Shown: positions 13,037 to 25,479, numbered from the stretch's first letter. The stretch: 64,000 nt of DNA from Symbiodinium natans (GCA_905221605.1 CAJNDS010002349.1:124001-188000), one strand, 5' to 3'. The notes: generated from the letters alone by a model not told the origin. Program-made: numbers and translations.

Positions 13037-13160
13037 AACATCATCATCATCATCATCATCAACATCATCAACATCATCAACATCATCAACATCATCAACA
13101 TCATCAACATCATCAACATCATCAACATCATCAACATCATCAACATCAACGTCAGCTCAT
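13037..13160. repeat. 9-bp CATCATCAA tandem repeat
   Basis: A CAT-rich start gives way to about ten copies of a CATCATCAA unit, ending near 13,155. The poly-Ser/Thr frame across it is a repeat artefact. Confidence 0.9.
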
Positions 13161-13849
13161 CAGCAACATCACCATTATGATCATCAACAGCCCGTCGCCG
13201 CTACTAGCGCCGCTATCGTCGACAGCATCCTGCCATCAATGCCTTCATCGTCATCGCCGCCGTCGATGTCGTCATCATCATGTTCGGCTGCAGATTGTTG
13301 CAGAAGGCATCAGAAGAGCATGGCACAGCGAAGCTGAGCAGGCGGCTCTTCGCCATCATGCGAAGCATGAGCAGGTTTTGCTTGTTCCCTGACACAACAC
13401 ATCACAACACTCAAGTGACGCCTTGATCTTGAGCAGATCTTGGCGAGGTAGAAGCTCTAGCTACCAAGCTACCAAAAGCGACGTGGGCCTTGACCCTTCG
13501 GCCTGTTGCCGACGTCGGACAGAAACGGGTGGAACCTCCTCAGCCCCGAGTAATGCTCTTGGACAGCGCAAGATGACAAGCCGCCAGTTCAGCAAGCACC
13601 GGGCCAAGTTGTGACGCTGGCACAACCTCGAACACTCCAGCTGCGAATGTGCTGCAAACAAAGCTCGCGGACACGAATGCGAATCATGTGGACGCGCCAC
13701 CTCCGAGAGCACAAAGCAGCCCAAGCCGCCGCTATGCCCACGGGGGCTCCGGCACGCTGTCCCTCCCATCCCTGTTCCCACTTTGCATACCCCTCCCATG
13801 ATCCCTTAAACAGGGGCCTTAGAAGGTTCGCAAGTGTTTAGGGTTGAAG

Positions 13850-15790
13850 CTGAGAGCCCTGCCATCTCAGCAACATGGCCTCCGGGTCCACTTCGGGGCC
13901 TCAGAAGTTCGACAGCACTTGGGACAGGGGGATTTACCCTCAGAATCATGTCTGATTCAGTATGATCCTCGATGTCGATCGATGATTCCGGACTCCTCAA
14001 CAGCCCCTCTGGGCGCAAGACCCCAGGATTGCTTGACCTGACAGCTGGGCGACCCCAAGAGACGAGGGAAGGCGACAAGGAGAGGAGGTGGAGAGTAGGC
14101 GGAGGGGAAAGTTGGCACTCACAGCCTCGGAAGTCATGGTCTCCAGGTGGGGTCCCAGGACCCGCCGCATGTTCGCCTCGGCGCGGATCTCTTCAGCGAC
14201 CACATGCCCTGGTTTTGCTGACATTCCTGTGGCTTCGACCGCCCATTCCGCATCTGTCATGGGCTGGGCGGCCTGGGGCAAGGAGGCGCTTTGCTTGGAC
14301 AGTGTCGCTCAGGTTCCCGTTTCGTGGCTGGAGTGCCTGCTGGCCGTCCACCGCCCTGTGACAGAACTGGTTCTCGAGCCAAGACACGTACCAAATCTAC
14401 CGTTATGCATCGACATGTCTAGGCACCTGCAGCGCCACAAACGTTCGAAGCAAGCGTGTCAGATGCTGTTTTTTTCTCTGCAAGCGGGCTTTGGTCTCGG
14501 GAATCCTCCATTCCGCGACCTTACACATTTGCTGACAAAGAGCAGCGACAAGCAGACAAGTGCAGGTCATGTTTCACATTTCGTTGCAGGGTGTTTTCCT
14601 CGGGCAGCACGCGCGGTGCAGGCTTGTCAAGGTTCCCAAAAGAAGATCCAACGGACTCTTGGGTAGTGCTGGCCAATGCCTGCTGGGGCAGCAGTTTTAA
14701 ACAGATGCCACCAGAAGAGGCGTGCGATGCAGCTGGTCAGGCTGATGCTGGCCATCGTGCAGAGCTTCCGGGCTTCACATCTCCACGTGCATGCGACCAT
14801 CTGCAGACACTGTGAAGGATGTGCGGCCGGAGGAAACAGTGGGCTCGGCAGCACTGCCGGACACCACACTGCCATCTGCACTCACCACTAGGGTGCTGGA
14901 CTCCCGGCTACTCACCAACTTGGCAGATGTTTGCACGAAAGCAATGCCGGCATCGGAGTCTTCCTGCACAACGATGGGAAACATGACCCAAGATGACGTG
15001 TAGAAGGATCGCACGTGCTGCCACGTGCTGCACAGAAGCCAAAAAGAACAAAGGCCTCGATGGCATCGCCGAAGTCCAGGTCATCTGCTCCATAGTACTG
15101 GTACTTCGGTGCGGCCTCAAGGGCTGCAGAAGCTTATAGAAACATCTAGACCTGAGCTGCACCCAACATGCAGCTGGTGTCAACTGGAGGACGGCCTCTA
15201 CCTGGCTCTTCAAATACGTGGCCCGAAGCTGAGCCAGAGCAAGTCCCGCGCTGTCGCAGTCCTCCACCAGCTCACTCGCAGAATGCGCTATGCGCTTAGC
15301 TGCTTAGCCCCAAGCCAAACCCTAAACACTGAGCCCTAGGTCAGGCCTCACTGAAGCAGTCTTCAGCCTCCACAGCTGCGAGGAGGTCAGCATCCTATCA
15401 ATGGCATCCGTGCTGAATCTTCTCCCGATACAACCTGCCCATGCCATTTCCAGGCAGGGCGGTCTGTAGGCGATACCCAATCTTGTATAGCCGGCACCAC
15501 TCTACGAGTCAACACCCTAAACCCTAAACCCAAACCCCAAACCCTAAACCCTAAACCCTATAAACCCTCAACCCTAAACCCTAAACCCGAAACCCTAAAC
15601 CCTAAACCCTAAACCCTATCTCGAGCAATTCCAAGCTCCTCCAGCACTTCGTCTACGTCAGCGACAGCGCAGGCGAAGAGGATTATCTGGGCCGCGACCT
15701 TGAGGTTCATGAGTCCGTCTGTTGGAAATGGGCCTTGGCCACAAATGAGCAACCGGAGCAAAGCCCTCCCTTTGCCGACACTCCTGCCAG
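13850..15790 (-). CDS. Unrecognised multi-exon gene, several probable exons
   Basis: Probable minus-strand exons, chosen for protein-like frames with AG-G style edges, are: about 15,740-15,625 (TDGLMNLKVAAQIILFACAV then ADVDEVLEELGIAR, a hydrophobic segment); 15,264-15,140 (DCDSAGLALAQLRATYLKSQ onward); about 15,100-15,040 (YYGADDLDFGDAIEAFVLFG); about 14,985-14,775 (VVQEDSDAGIAFVQTSAKLV, then a Ser/Thr/Val-rich strand-like stretch); and 14,260-14,115 (MTDAEWAVEATGMSAKPGHV, then VVAEEIRAEANMRRVLGPHL). No family is recognised. A telomere-like tract at 15,513-15,620 sits just downstream of the first piece. Grouping these as one gene is inference. Confidence 0.4.
15513..15620. repeat. Telomere-like CCCTAAA tract, about 14 units
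   Basis: About 14 CCCTAAA units with occasional CCCGAAA and CCCCAAA variants form one of the cleaner tracts in the window. A shorter one is at about 15,308-15,336. Confidence 0.95.
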
Positions 15791-16449
15791 CAGGGCTGGA
15801 TTTTCACCGTGACACCGATTGACAAATTTGTTGTCGTGGCCCCCTCTCTGGCGCATATCCCTTATTGCGGGCTCTTGCTTCACGCCCCTTGTCGCGTACT
15901 GGGAATGGTTGGCATGCCATGCGGAAAAGGCTTGTCGCTAACGGGCTTGTCGCACAGAACTGCTCCATGAGTCAAACCCTCGTGGCCTCAAAACTGGTAC
16001 CCCCGAGCTAGTTACAAGCCCTGTGATTGGCCCGTTGCCAAATAACATACAGCATGTCCAGCAAGCAAGTTTCTCAAGCTGAGGCCAGCGCGATGGAGAA
16101 CTTGCAGTGTGCAAGTAGGGCAATGAGTGAAAACAAGATTGGGAGGGCTTATCCCAAGCTTTGAGTACAGTGGCTGCCGGTGCCATCTTTCCTTCTCTTC
16201 TTCCTTTACCGACTCTCCCGCTCTCCCTCTCCTGACGTGCGCAGTCAAGGCTCATGTTCAGACTCATCAATGTATCTTGGGCACCGACTTTACAGTTGCC
16301 AAAGAAGCATATCTCGCGGTCGATGGGGCTCCTGCAAAGGGGCGTCGTTTGGGTCGCCTCCGCTTCTTTGGGAGGCTGGTGGCACGCGCGGAACGTCAAA
16401 TCAGAAGATCATTGAAAAGGTTCACATCATGAGGATTTGGGGGGAGCAC

Positions 16450-17060
16450 AGATCACAGAAAACAATACATTCTACTATAATACGAGTACAACACTAAAAT
16501 GTCGTAAATAAATTGACACATAGCGTCAGAAAATATGTATGTATATATACACACAACATGTAAATATGAAGTAGAATATACAACATATATAACATATAGA
16601 ACGACATATACAATATACAGTAAACAATAAACAATAAACAATAAACAATAGACAATAGACAATAGACAAAAAACAATACACAATATACGATATACACAAA
16701 CCATATACAATATACTCTATATATATATATACATACAATATACAATATACAATATACAATATACAATATACATTATACAATATACAATATGAAATATACA
16801 GTATACAATATGCAATATGCAGTATACAATACAATATAAAATGTACAATATATAATGTACACACCACACAATACATAATATACAATATACAAATATACAA
16901 ATATCCGAATATAATACAATATGCTATATATATATACACTTCAAAACAGGTACGATATGAAATGTATTATATGTAAAACATGAAAATGATGTATAACATA
17001 TAACATATATAAAGTACTACATATGGCGTATAACGTGAAACGTAGAGCGTATAACATATC
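16450..17060. repeat. AT-rich ATACAAT/AACAATA repeat region
   Basis: Degenerate ATACAAT and AACAATA units run with little interruption from about 16,480 to 17,050. Cleaner stretches are at 16,620-16,680 (AACAATA, then GACAATA) and 16,735-16,790 (ACAATAT). Base composition is sharply lower in GC than the rest of the window. Tyrosine/isoleucine/cysteine-rich frames here are artefacts. Confidence 0.85.
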
Positions 17061-17234
17061 AAAAAAACATATGCCAGCAAAGCGAATTTTAAAATATGCA
17101 ATACACCTATGGGGCCGGATAACCCCACATGTCTACTCTTTTCTTGTCTGCACTCATGGGGAAGGAAAAGATAACGGGAAGTGCAGATGCGCGTGGTGGG
17201 CGGTGGCGGGCAGCGGCAGTATATAGCGGCTGCG

Positions 17235-17580
17235 AACGGACGGCAAAACCCATGGTTTTGTAGAGGTCGGTTGTGAAAACACTGGTAGAGCCCATGCTTT
17301 TGCAGAGGTCGGTCATTGGTAAATTTCCTATGATTTCCGTGATTTCTGGAGAATACCCCGGCCCCACCCTGAGACATTCCGCAGAAGTTATGGAAGTCAT
17401 AGGAAACATTGGAAAACCGATTTGTCTTGCAGAGGTCGACCGAAAAAACATTGGTAAACCAGTGTTTCTGCATAGGGCAATCGAAAATCCATTGGTGAAA
17501 ACAATGTGTCTTCAGAGGTCGGTTGCGACAACATTGGCAAAACCAATGCTTTTGCAGAGGTCGACCGAAAACTCATTTTA
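17235..17580. repeat. Degenerate 45-bp tandem repeat, TTTTGCAGAGGTCG core
   Basis: About seven copies share a core TTGCAGAGGTCG followed by GTTG or ACCG and then AAAACATTGGTAAA. Copies sit near 17,262, 17,306, 17,432, 17,480, 17,515 and 17,556. Frames through it give repeated peptides, but no start and no family support a gene. Confidence 0.8.
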
Positions 17581-17639
17581 AAGCCACGCTGAACCTTGAA
17601 GAATTCACCAATACAGAGGCAAGTGCAACTGTGGGGGGG

Positions 17640-17880
17640 CACCATACATGTGTTATATATCATATAATGCATCGAATACATATCTAACACAGAAAATATC
17701 ACATAAATGCAATATATCATATACATCAACTATCGAAAATATGCATGTGTACATGTAGAGATATATATATATATGTTGTCACATATTGATACAAGTTTTT
17801 AATCATAATGATTAAACAAAATGCAACATACATTCTATGTATCTGTATATAATATGATATGTCCCTCAGGCACAATTCAT
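17640..17880. repeat. AT-rich spacer with short ATAT runs
   Basis: Low-complexity AT sequence with an ATATAT run at about 17,760-17,775. No gene is seen. Confidence 0.6.
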
Positions 17881-18793
17881 AACCCCAAGAGTCCTTTCAG
17901 GTCCTTGGTGCTTCTCTTGTCCCATCCTGCATCTTTGGAGCCTGGGCATCTTGGGAAGACACTCCACGACGAAGTCATGCAACTTCTGACTTTGATTTTT
18001 GCAGCTGGAGAGGCTGGTGGCTCTGCCCGTGATGTCCCATCGTCCGGAGCCACTGCTTGCAGCTCTAATGCTTCAAGAACCAGGAAGCTCCAGCACGCCG
18101 CCCTCAGTTGCACGCACGCAAATAATAATTTCAAATTCAGGATCAACTATGGTGTTGTTCGAGTTGAGTTGCTGATGCACACGGACGGGACTCTTGAAAC
18201 CGCTGTGTTTTCCTTCTTCTGGCCAGACTCTTCTAGCACTAAAAGGAGCTTGTACCGTGGTTTGACAGCAAAACAAGCATCCTGGTCGTGTCCGCCCAGG
18301 CGCTAAGCAAAGAAAAGCAGCAGCCGCAGCTATGACTTGCATGTTTGGCTGTGCAGCGAGTAGGGCCACTGCTTTGACGTGTTCGAGAGTCTCTCCGGTT
18401 GTGGGAAATGGGCCTCGGCTATGCAAGAGCAACTGCAACGGCAACCTCTCTACTATACCAAAGCTGCATGCAAGTGAAGGCACAATGCACGATGCGCACT
18501 CCACGAAGGCAAAGGCAGTTCTCTGAATTATGGTCCCTGGTTGGGCACCCGTATTGGAATAGGCACCTTCATAAACATGACTTTTAGGATATGAAGTACC
18601 ATTCCCGCCAGGTCTCCGCTTCCACCACGTGGCATCTGCAAGCCACAGAGAGCTGCAGAAAGCTGCGGAGAGCTGTGGAGCTTGAGCTTGGAGCGGAATG
18701 GAGTTGCAAAATGTCTCTGCAATTGGGAGTACGTCGGGCTGCTTGCTGCGCATTGGGGCTTTCCAGCCACCGAATGTACCAATGTACCCGCAA

Positions 18794-20913
18794 TTATCGC
18801 TGTGCAAGACTGACCAGCACTCGGCGCAGCTCGTCGTCGCTGTGCTCGACCTCATCTCCAACGAACTCCACAAACTGGGCCTTGGAAATACCTTCGGAAA
18901 CATTCCATCCAAAATGCGCACACATCGCATCAAACTGGCTGGACCATTCGTCTGCATCACCTTCGAACCCGCTCGAGATTGCAAACTGCTTGAGCTGGGC
19001 GGAAAACAGCTTTGCATGCCCAGCTGTGTCAAGCAGCGAGAAGATTGCGGATATGATGTCGGGCCTGGACATGTTCGCCGCAAAGTCTTGACTGGGCAGA
19101 TGCAGCAAGCTCTTCCGCTGCCAAGAAGATCCCACTACAGATGCTCTGCTGCTCGTCTCGGGTTGCATTTGCAAGTTTAGAAGGGCTTGCCGCAGTTCGT
19201 CGTCATCCGTCTCGTCGTCGTCCTCAACAAGCTCACGGAACTGACTCTGCGTTATGCCCTCGCCCTGCGCCCAGCCAAAATGCTGACACATGGCGGCAAA
19301 CTGCTCCGCCCAATCCCCGGCCGTCCCTTCAAATCCTGTCTGCTCTGCATACGCTCTGATGTGCTCCGAGTCCAACACTCCACTCCTCCGCTTGTCAAGC
19401 GTTGTGAAGATTGCCTCGATCATGCTTGGTCTGTCCATGTTCGCTACGTCTGACATCCTCCACGTCTGCACGAAGCTGCGTTTACGTTGCCAGGAAGATC
19501 CGACTACAGATGCTCTGCCGCTCGTCCCGGGTTGCATTTGCAAGTTTAGAAGGGCTTGCCGCAGTTCGTCATCGTCCGTCTCGTCGTCGTCCTCTACAAG
19601 CTCACGGAACTGACTCTGCGTTATGCCCTCGTCCTGCACCCAACCAAAATGCTGACACATTGCGGCAAACTGCTCCGCCCAGTCTCCGTCCGTCCCTTCA
19701 AACCCGGTCTGCTCTGCATACGCTCTGATGCGGTCCGAGTCCAACACTCCACTCTTCGACTGGTCAAGCGTTGCGAAGATTGCCTCGATCATGCTGGGCC
19801 TGTCCATGTTTGCCACGTCTGACCTCCTCCACGTTTGCACGAAGCTGCGACGGCTCCAAGAGTGACTAGAAACAGAGTGCCGCATTGAATTCCGGCGCTG
19901 CGCTTGCAGACTGACCAGCACTCGGCGCAGCTCGTCGTCGCTGTGCTCGACCTCATCTCCAACGAACTCCACAAACTGGGCCTTGGAAATACCTTCGGAA
20001 ACATTCCATCCAAAATGCTCACACATCGCATCAAACTGGCTGGACCATTCGTCTGCATCACCTTCGAACCCGCTCGAGATTGCAAACTGCTTGAGCTGGG
20101 CGGAAAGCAGCTTTGCATGCCCAGCTGTGTCAAGCAGCGAGAAGATTGCGGATATGATGTCGGGCCTGGACATGTTCGCCGCAAAGTCTTGACTGGGCAG
20201 ATGCAGCAGGCTCTTCCGCTGCCAAGAAGATCCCACTACAGATGCTCTGCCGCTCGTCCCGGGTTGCATTTGCAAGTTTAGAAGGGCTTGCCGCAGTTCG
20301 TCATCATCCGTCTCGTCGTCGTCCTCAACAAGCTCACGGAACTGACTCTGCGTTATGCCCTCGTCCTGCACCCAACCAAAATGCTGACACATTGCGGCAA
20401 ACTGCTCCGCCCAGTCTCCGTCCGTCCCTTCAAACCCGGTCTGCTCTGCATACGCTCTGATGCGGTCCGAGTCCAACACTCCACTCTTCGACTGGTCAAG
20501 CGTTGCGAAGATTGCCTCGATCATGCTGGGCCTGTCCATGTTTGCCACGTCTGACCTCCTCCACGTTTGCACGAAGCTGCGACGGCTCCACGGCTTTCCA
20601 GAGATCAAAGCTTCGCCGCGAACAGTCAAAAGTGCTTGTCGCAGCATGTCTGTGCTTGTCTGCCCATCGTCTTCAAGAACCCTCACAAACTGAGCTCTTG
20701 TCATTCCAGACTCGCCTCTCAAGCTCGAAGCCCCGGTCAGCTCGGCCAAGCGTCTGAGCTGCGATGGGGGAAGCTCGGGGCCTTCCGAGAGTGCGGCAAA
20801 GAGCTCCTCCAAGAGCTCTCGCCGGGCCAGGCCTTTGTAGCGCGAGGCTACCAGGCTGCGTCGGGCTTGATCCTTCGGCAGGTTGAAGAGGAGGACCTGA
20901 AGCTCCTCATTAC
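18794..20913 (-). CDS. Large uninterrupted EF-hand-like exon with five tandem modules
   Basis: The reading frame is open for about 700 codons from an acceptor near 20,914 (AAG|G). After one diverged module (20.9-20.6 kb) come five modules of two types. Type A begins SFVQTWRRSDVANMDRP and type B begins LLHLPSQDFAANMSRP. The order on the coding strand is A, B, A, A, B. The two B modules (about 20,215-19,905 and 19,120-18,800) and the A modules (about 20,590-20,220, 19,860-19,490 and 19,490-19,125) are nearly identical at DNA level, indicating recent duplication. No intron interrupts this block, unlike the rest of the gene. The frame ends at 18,794 shortly after VLVSL, where earlier copies continue QAQRR, so a splice donor probably lies a few codons before the stop. 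Confidence 0.85.
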
Positions 20914-22235
20914 CTTGAGTGTCACTATAGGGTCTGGGCAGTGAGGTTTGAGGTTTGGGAGGACCTAGCACGCGATACCCCTGAACCCTACAAAGTGCCG
21001 TCTTCAGCGCTGGTGTTTTCCTCATCGCCAATGAAGTCGCGAAACTGGGATCTGCTTGCTCCTGGGGAGTGGCCCTTGAACTTCAACTGCACAGGTTGTC
21101 CTACAGCACCTGTTGGGCCTCTTTTTGCTGGGGCGGGGGAGGCAGGGGGCACATCCCTTGCAGTTTCGGATGGTTTGGGATCCCGTGACGCCCCGTCCTT
21201 CCAGCTCACTCCAGTGGAGATTCTCACACATGCCACGGAACTCCGCATCCCAGTCAGCATCGGTGCCATAGAAGCCGGTCAGATGTGCCTGAGATGCTCA
21301 AGCGCTGGAAAGGCATACCAGGGGCCAGGGAACGCGCCGGGGGCACGATTTGGGCGCCAACAAAAGTTTGCAGCCGACCCACAAATTGGCGCATAGCCTT
21401 CGAATCCAGCTTCTGAGTCCGCTTGCGATCCAGGGCATCGAAAACTGCCTCTGGACAGCAGGAAAACCAGAACAGCAGCGCTCGGCTTCAAGAACACAGC
21501 GTGTCCTAGCGAGCGGCAGCTACGACTGCGGGAAAGTAGAACAGCCGAAGCTCCCCCACGATCCGCCAATCCCCCGGGCGCCCGCTCGCATGCCTGACTG
21601 TTCCCATGCCTAAACTCTAAATAAACCCTAAACCCTAAACCCTAAGCCCCTGCAGGCCAGTGACATCCATGAGCTCCCTTCTTGACATCTGCTCGATCTC
21701 CTGCCAAGTTGAAGATGTCATGGCCATGGCAGATTGTGAATATGGTGGCTTCCCAAAAAAAGGAGGCACCGTATTGGGGCCTTGAGTAAACGGGAATCCT
21801 ACTCTTTGGGGGGGCTATTTTTCGGGCCCCCCCCCCTTATTTCCGTAAACCCTAAATCCCCAGATTTTGCAAGTAGACTCCCGCTTAAGGACGTCCTGCC
21901 GCGTCCGCTGGCCATGTGGAGGTCTCAGCTCTCTGGTGGGCGACTATGAGTGGTACACGAAGGACAACTAGGAATGGCCCCTAAAACCCTCTGAAACATG
22001 TTCCTGAATATGGTCCTCTTAAACCCAAATAAGGGAAAATGTAAAATGTCCCAAGGGCCCAAAGGGCCTACCTAGACAAGGAGAAAGTCCGGGTGCCTGC
22101 AGATTGCCAACTGCCAATGCCGGCCAGGCTGCGTGCTGCCATTGAACCGCAGCTGCCAGAGAACCCTGACATTCGCGGACGCTTCTTCTTGCTCTCTTCT
22201 GTCCCCTCTTTTCTCTTTGCCCCCCTCGTCTGCCC

Positions 22236-22291
<56 letters not shown>

Positions 22292-25160
22292 CACCGCTGG
22301 ACGGCGCTTCGGAAGCGGCGCAAGGCCACGTCCTGACGCAGTCGGAGCTCCAGGACCAGTTCCCTCGGCGCTGAGAGCTTCGGAGGCTTTCGGGTACCTT
22401 AAGTCCTTAAGTATGAAGGTTCCTCGTTGGAAAAAGAATGTGGTAAACTGCGGCAGCAACATTGGCAGCTCTTGCTGCACAGGACGCATCGGGACGGGGA
22501 CTGAGCCAAGCGCTGCAGCTCGTCGTCAGGTGAATGCGACTCGTCTCCAATGAAGACCTCATGCCAAAACAGATCGAATACAAAAGGGCGTGGAATCATA
22601 TGTAATATGGCATCACGACAACCTTCAGAACCCCCCGATCGCCCCTGTCCACCCCGTCCAGCCCGTACCCCCCTGCTATAGACCCCCAATAAGAGGGTTC
22701 CCAATTAGCTAAACCCGCAACCCGAAGCCCAAACCCCCCCCCCCCCCCCACCCATCCATCCCTAACTGGTGGAGGTCGGGCCGAGATGCTGCAAACTGCT
22801 CTCGGGTGACTCCAGCTCCACTCTGCCATCCATACTCTTGGCAGAGCTCCGAGTAAAGCAAAGGCCACCCTTCATCACCTCCGTCGTAGCCGGTCAGCTC
22901 CGCGTAGCGCCTCCGGGACCGCCATCTTGAGGGCATGTGCACGAGTCGTTTGTGTTGGCCGCACATGGACGCATGTAATCGCATAGTTTTTGCGTGCACA
23001 CACGTGCACGAGCACACGCACAAACACATACACGTATGCATATGTGTATGAACTGTACTTTGAAAGCGTGAACCAGAAGAACACCATGCGTAGCGTGCAG
23101 GTACAACATCGTGATTGAAAGAACTGCTTCAGTGGGTGTCGCTTTATGTTCTGGCGGGCTTCCAGCCTGAACTCACGCGAGCCAAGCACCGCAGTCCGCT
23201 TCACGTCTAAAGAGACAAAGGCCTCATTCACCAGGTCCTCGCCTAGGGTGGGCGAAGATATATGCTTGCGGGCAGCAAGGTAAGGCAGGTATGGCAGGAG
23301 CTCCCTCCGAGAATGAAAAAAGAGACACCAGACGAGCGTCGTGACATCTGCGAAACCTCTGTTCGTACACGACCTGCTGCACTCTTCTTGGCCAAATGGG
23401 ACATTTGATCAAGGGTCCTGAAGAGCAGCGTGGTGTAAGTCGTAAGTGAGATACTTCTGAACATGTCTGCGTCCTGGCCCCCCGCTTCCGCGGCATGCGC
23501 AGCTCCATCAACATGGCCTTCAGCTCTTCATCCGACCCCATGGAATCCTGGGTCCGAGTCGAACAGTCCCACGGTATTGAGGTTTCGAGCTTAGGAGCCT
23601 TAAGGTTTAGGGTGGGACTTACCCTTCCGTCAGTTCTGAGCATCGTCTTCCAGCATGCCCATGAAATCCTCGTGGGCAAGACCGATGTCCTGACAATTTT
23701 GGGATGCCGCATGCTGCCGCGATCCAATCCCGGCCATACAGAAATGCCGCTTCTGCGGCCTTGTCCCATCCCTGATCTTCGCAAAGATCGCCATACTCTT
23801 CCAGCCAGTCATCGTCATCGCCATCGAAGCCCGAGAGTGCGGCATAGCCTGCCGATGCAAAGGCTAGCCCGGAATGATGGGCCCCCTGCCAGTTCAGCAG
23901 TGCTGCGCTGCAGCTCCTCACATCCGATCCGACCTCATCAAGCAACATCAGACTATAGTTGCCTTGCTGATGGTCCACAGCCAAAGCCACACACCTGTCT
24001 CGCTGGACTTCAAGCAGTTGAAGAGGGCCGTGATAATATCAGACCTCCCCGTCACCAGCCCAACACCACTTTAATCTGTGGTGATGAGCATGCACATCTG
24101 TGATCTGCGAGCGCCTGGTCTTCAGCTTCAGGTTGTTGGTCACCACACTCTGTTTTGCCCAGGAGTCCTTGCTTGGCAAAGGTACATGTTGTGGCACCCG
24201 AATGACGTCGGACGACATGAAAAGGGTCGAGTAGCAGTTGCCGGGGGATCATACAATCCCTCAAGGCACTCTAGGATCTTGGATAGCTCTTCAATGGAGA
24301 CACTGGTGTCACTGCTCAAGAACCTCGGCAGCACAAAGCAACCAAAGGAGCAGCAAAGGGGACCATGGATCGCACTACTATCCACCAAGCAGCTTTCCGA
24401 ACTGGTTGGCACTGATCTGTTTCTCCTCCTCCGTCACACGTCACAAGGATTGCATATGTTGCTGCTGCTGATAGTCCTAAACCCTAAACCCTAAACCCTG
24501 AACCGTAAACCCTAAACGCCTAAGCCCTGAACCCTAAACTCTAAATTCATCGGTTTCTCAGGAATATCGGGACGCCGGCCCTTCCTTCCATCCGCGGTCT
24601 TCACAAAGTTCTTCAAACTCGTGCTGCCACTCGTCATCAGTGCCCAAGAACCCTGACCTTGCATGATCGAACTTCAAGTGGCAAGCCAGGGCAAGTTCAG
24701 CGATTCTGCTATTGCAACAGGTCTGCGAGGATCATCGGATCAAGGTTCCATGACTCTGCCTCGTGATCCGAAGACCTCCGCCTGTGCTGAACTTACCAGG
24801 GCACGTCTCAGCGTAGCGCCGCAAGTCATCGGACCAAATGCTGCCTCGGCTTACCATCCGGGGGCCCGCAGCACGATCCACAACCCTATACCCTAAACCC
24901 TAAAACGCTAAAACCCTAAAACCCTAAAACCCCGAAACCCTAAAACCCTAAAGCCCTAAACCCCTAAAGCCCTAAAGCCCTAAAGCCCTAAAACCCTAAA
25001 ACCCTAAAAACCCTAAAAAACCCTAAAGCCCTAAAAAACCCAAAGCCCTTAAACCCCTAGAACCCTAAAACATGTTGCTGCCAGTGCATGGAAGGGACCC
25101 GACCTTCGGCGGTCCAGCAAGGCAAAGATGCAGTCGATGATCTTGGAACGATCGCTCCTG
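18794..25160 (-). CDS. EF-hand-like repeat protein gene, at least eleven exons
   Basis: The gene encodes a string of about 110-residue modules. Each has a first helix-loop-helix (IEAIFATLDQSKSGVLDSDR), a second one built on GTDGDWAEQFAAMCQHFGW, a third on GITQSQFRELVEDDDE, and an acidic spacer ending DDELRQALL. Loops keep some EF-hand acidic positions (D.S.SG.L) but others are lost, so Ca binding is uncertain. Upstream exons carry diverged single pieces: 25,155-25,095 (KIIDCIFALLDRRRSG), about 24,845-24,795 (DDLRRYAETCPG), 24,745-24,560 (GFLGTDDEWQHEFEELCEDR), about 24,310-24,240, 24,045-24,000 (SDIITALFNCLKSSETG), about 23,870-23,760 (GFDGDDDDWLEEYGDLCEDQ), about 23,550-23,480, 23,230-23,160, 22,930-22,790 (ELTGYDGGDEGWPLLYSELC), 22,575-22,500, about 21,450-21,360 and 21,290-21,190. 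The start codon and the 3' end below 18.8 kb are not resolved. Telomere-like tracts and a poly-C run lie in its introns. Confidence 0.75.
21604..21645. repeat. Telomere-like CCCTAAA tract in EF-hand gene intron
   Basis: Four to five CCCTAAA units lie between EF-hand exons near 21.45 and 22.5 kb. A lone unit is at 21,844-21,856. Confidence 0.85.
22237..22290. repeat. 54-bp poly-C run
   Basis: An uninterrupted run of about 54 C lies in an intron of the EF-hand gene (poly-G on the coding strand). A second C-rich stretch is at 22,733-22,750. Run length may be inexact because of sequencing. Confidence 0.9.
24474..24545. repeat. Telomere-like CCCTAAA tract
   Basis: About ten degenerate units, including CCCTGAA, CCGTAAA and GCCTAAG, lie between EF-hand exons at about 24.56 and 24.31 kb. 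Confidence 0.85.
24884..25072. repeat. Telomere-like tract with CCCTAAA, CCCTAAAA and GCCCTAAA variants
   Basis: About 25 units change length along the array: CCCTAAA first, then mostly CCCTAAAA, then GCCCTAAA, then CCCTAAAAA. It lies directly between the EF-hand exons at 25.1 and 24.8 kb. Confidence 0.9.
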
Positions 25161-25204
25161 GATCCCAAGCTTCTAACATGTTACATGTATAAGTGTATGT
25201 ATGT

Positions 25205-25322
25205 ACGTATATATATATATATATATGTATACAATATATATATATATATGTATACAATATATATATATATATATACATATATATGTATGTATGTGTATCT
25301 ATATATATATATATATATAGAT
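25205..25322. repeat. ATAT microsatellite with TATGTATAC spacers
   Basis: Four runs of ATATAT separated by GTATACAA and GTATGTATGTG sequences form a low-GC island. Confidence 0.9.
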
Positions 25323-25479
25323 GCACATGTATGTTTGTTGGTGTTGACTCTGTTGTTGAATACATAGGCTTCTGTGAGCCCGCCCGCCGCTTTGTAGGAT
25401 GCATTGGCCTTGTCCGTGTCTTGTCAATAGAACAGTATCTCTAAATTGTTCTACAAAACAATTAAAAATCTTAACTTAT

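Noticed and set aside
16450-17060. Organellar (mitochondrial) insertion suggested by high AT content
   Set aside because: The sequence is short degenerate tandem units with no organellar gene fragment.
18073-19083. 336-codon minus-strand frame MRRTCPGPTSYPQ onward
   Set aside because: Its upstream half overlaps the amplified EF-hand module in a different frame and recurs at 19,789-20,184, so it is a shadow; the downstream part has no recognisable motif.
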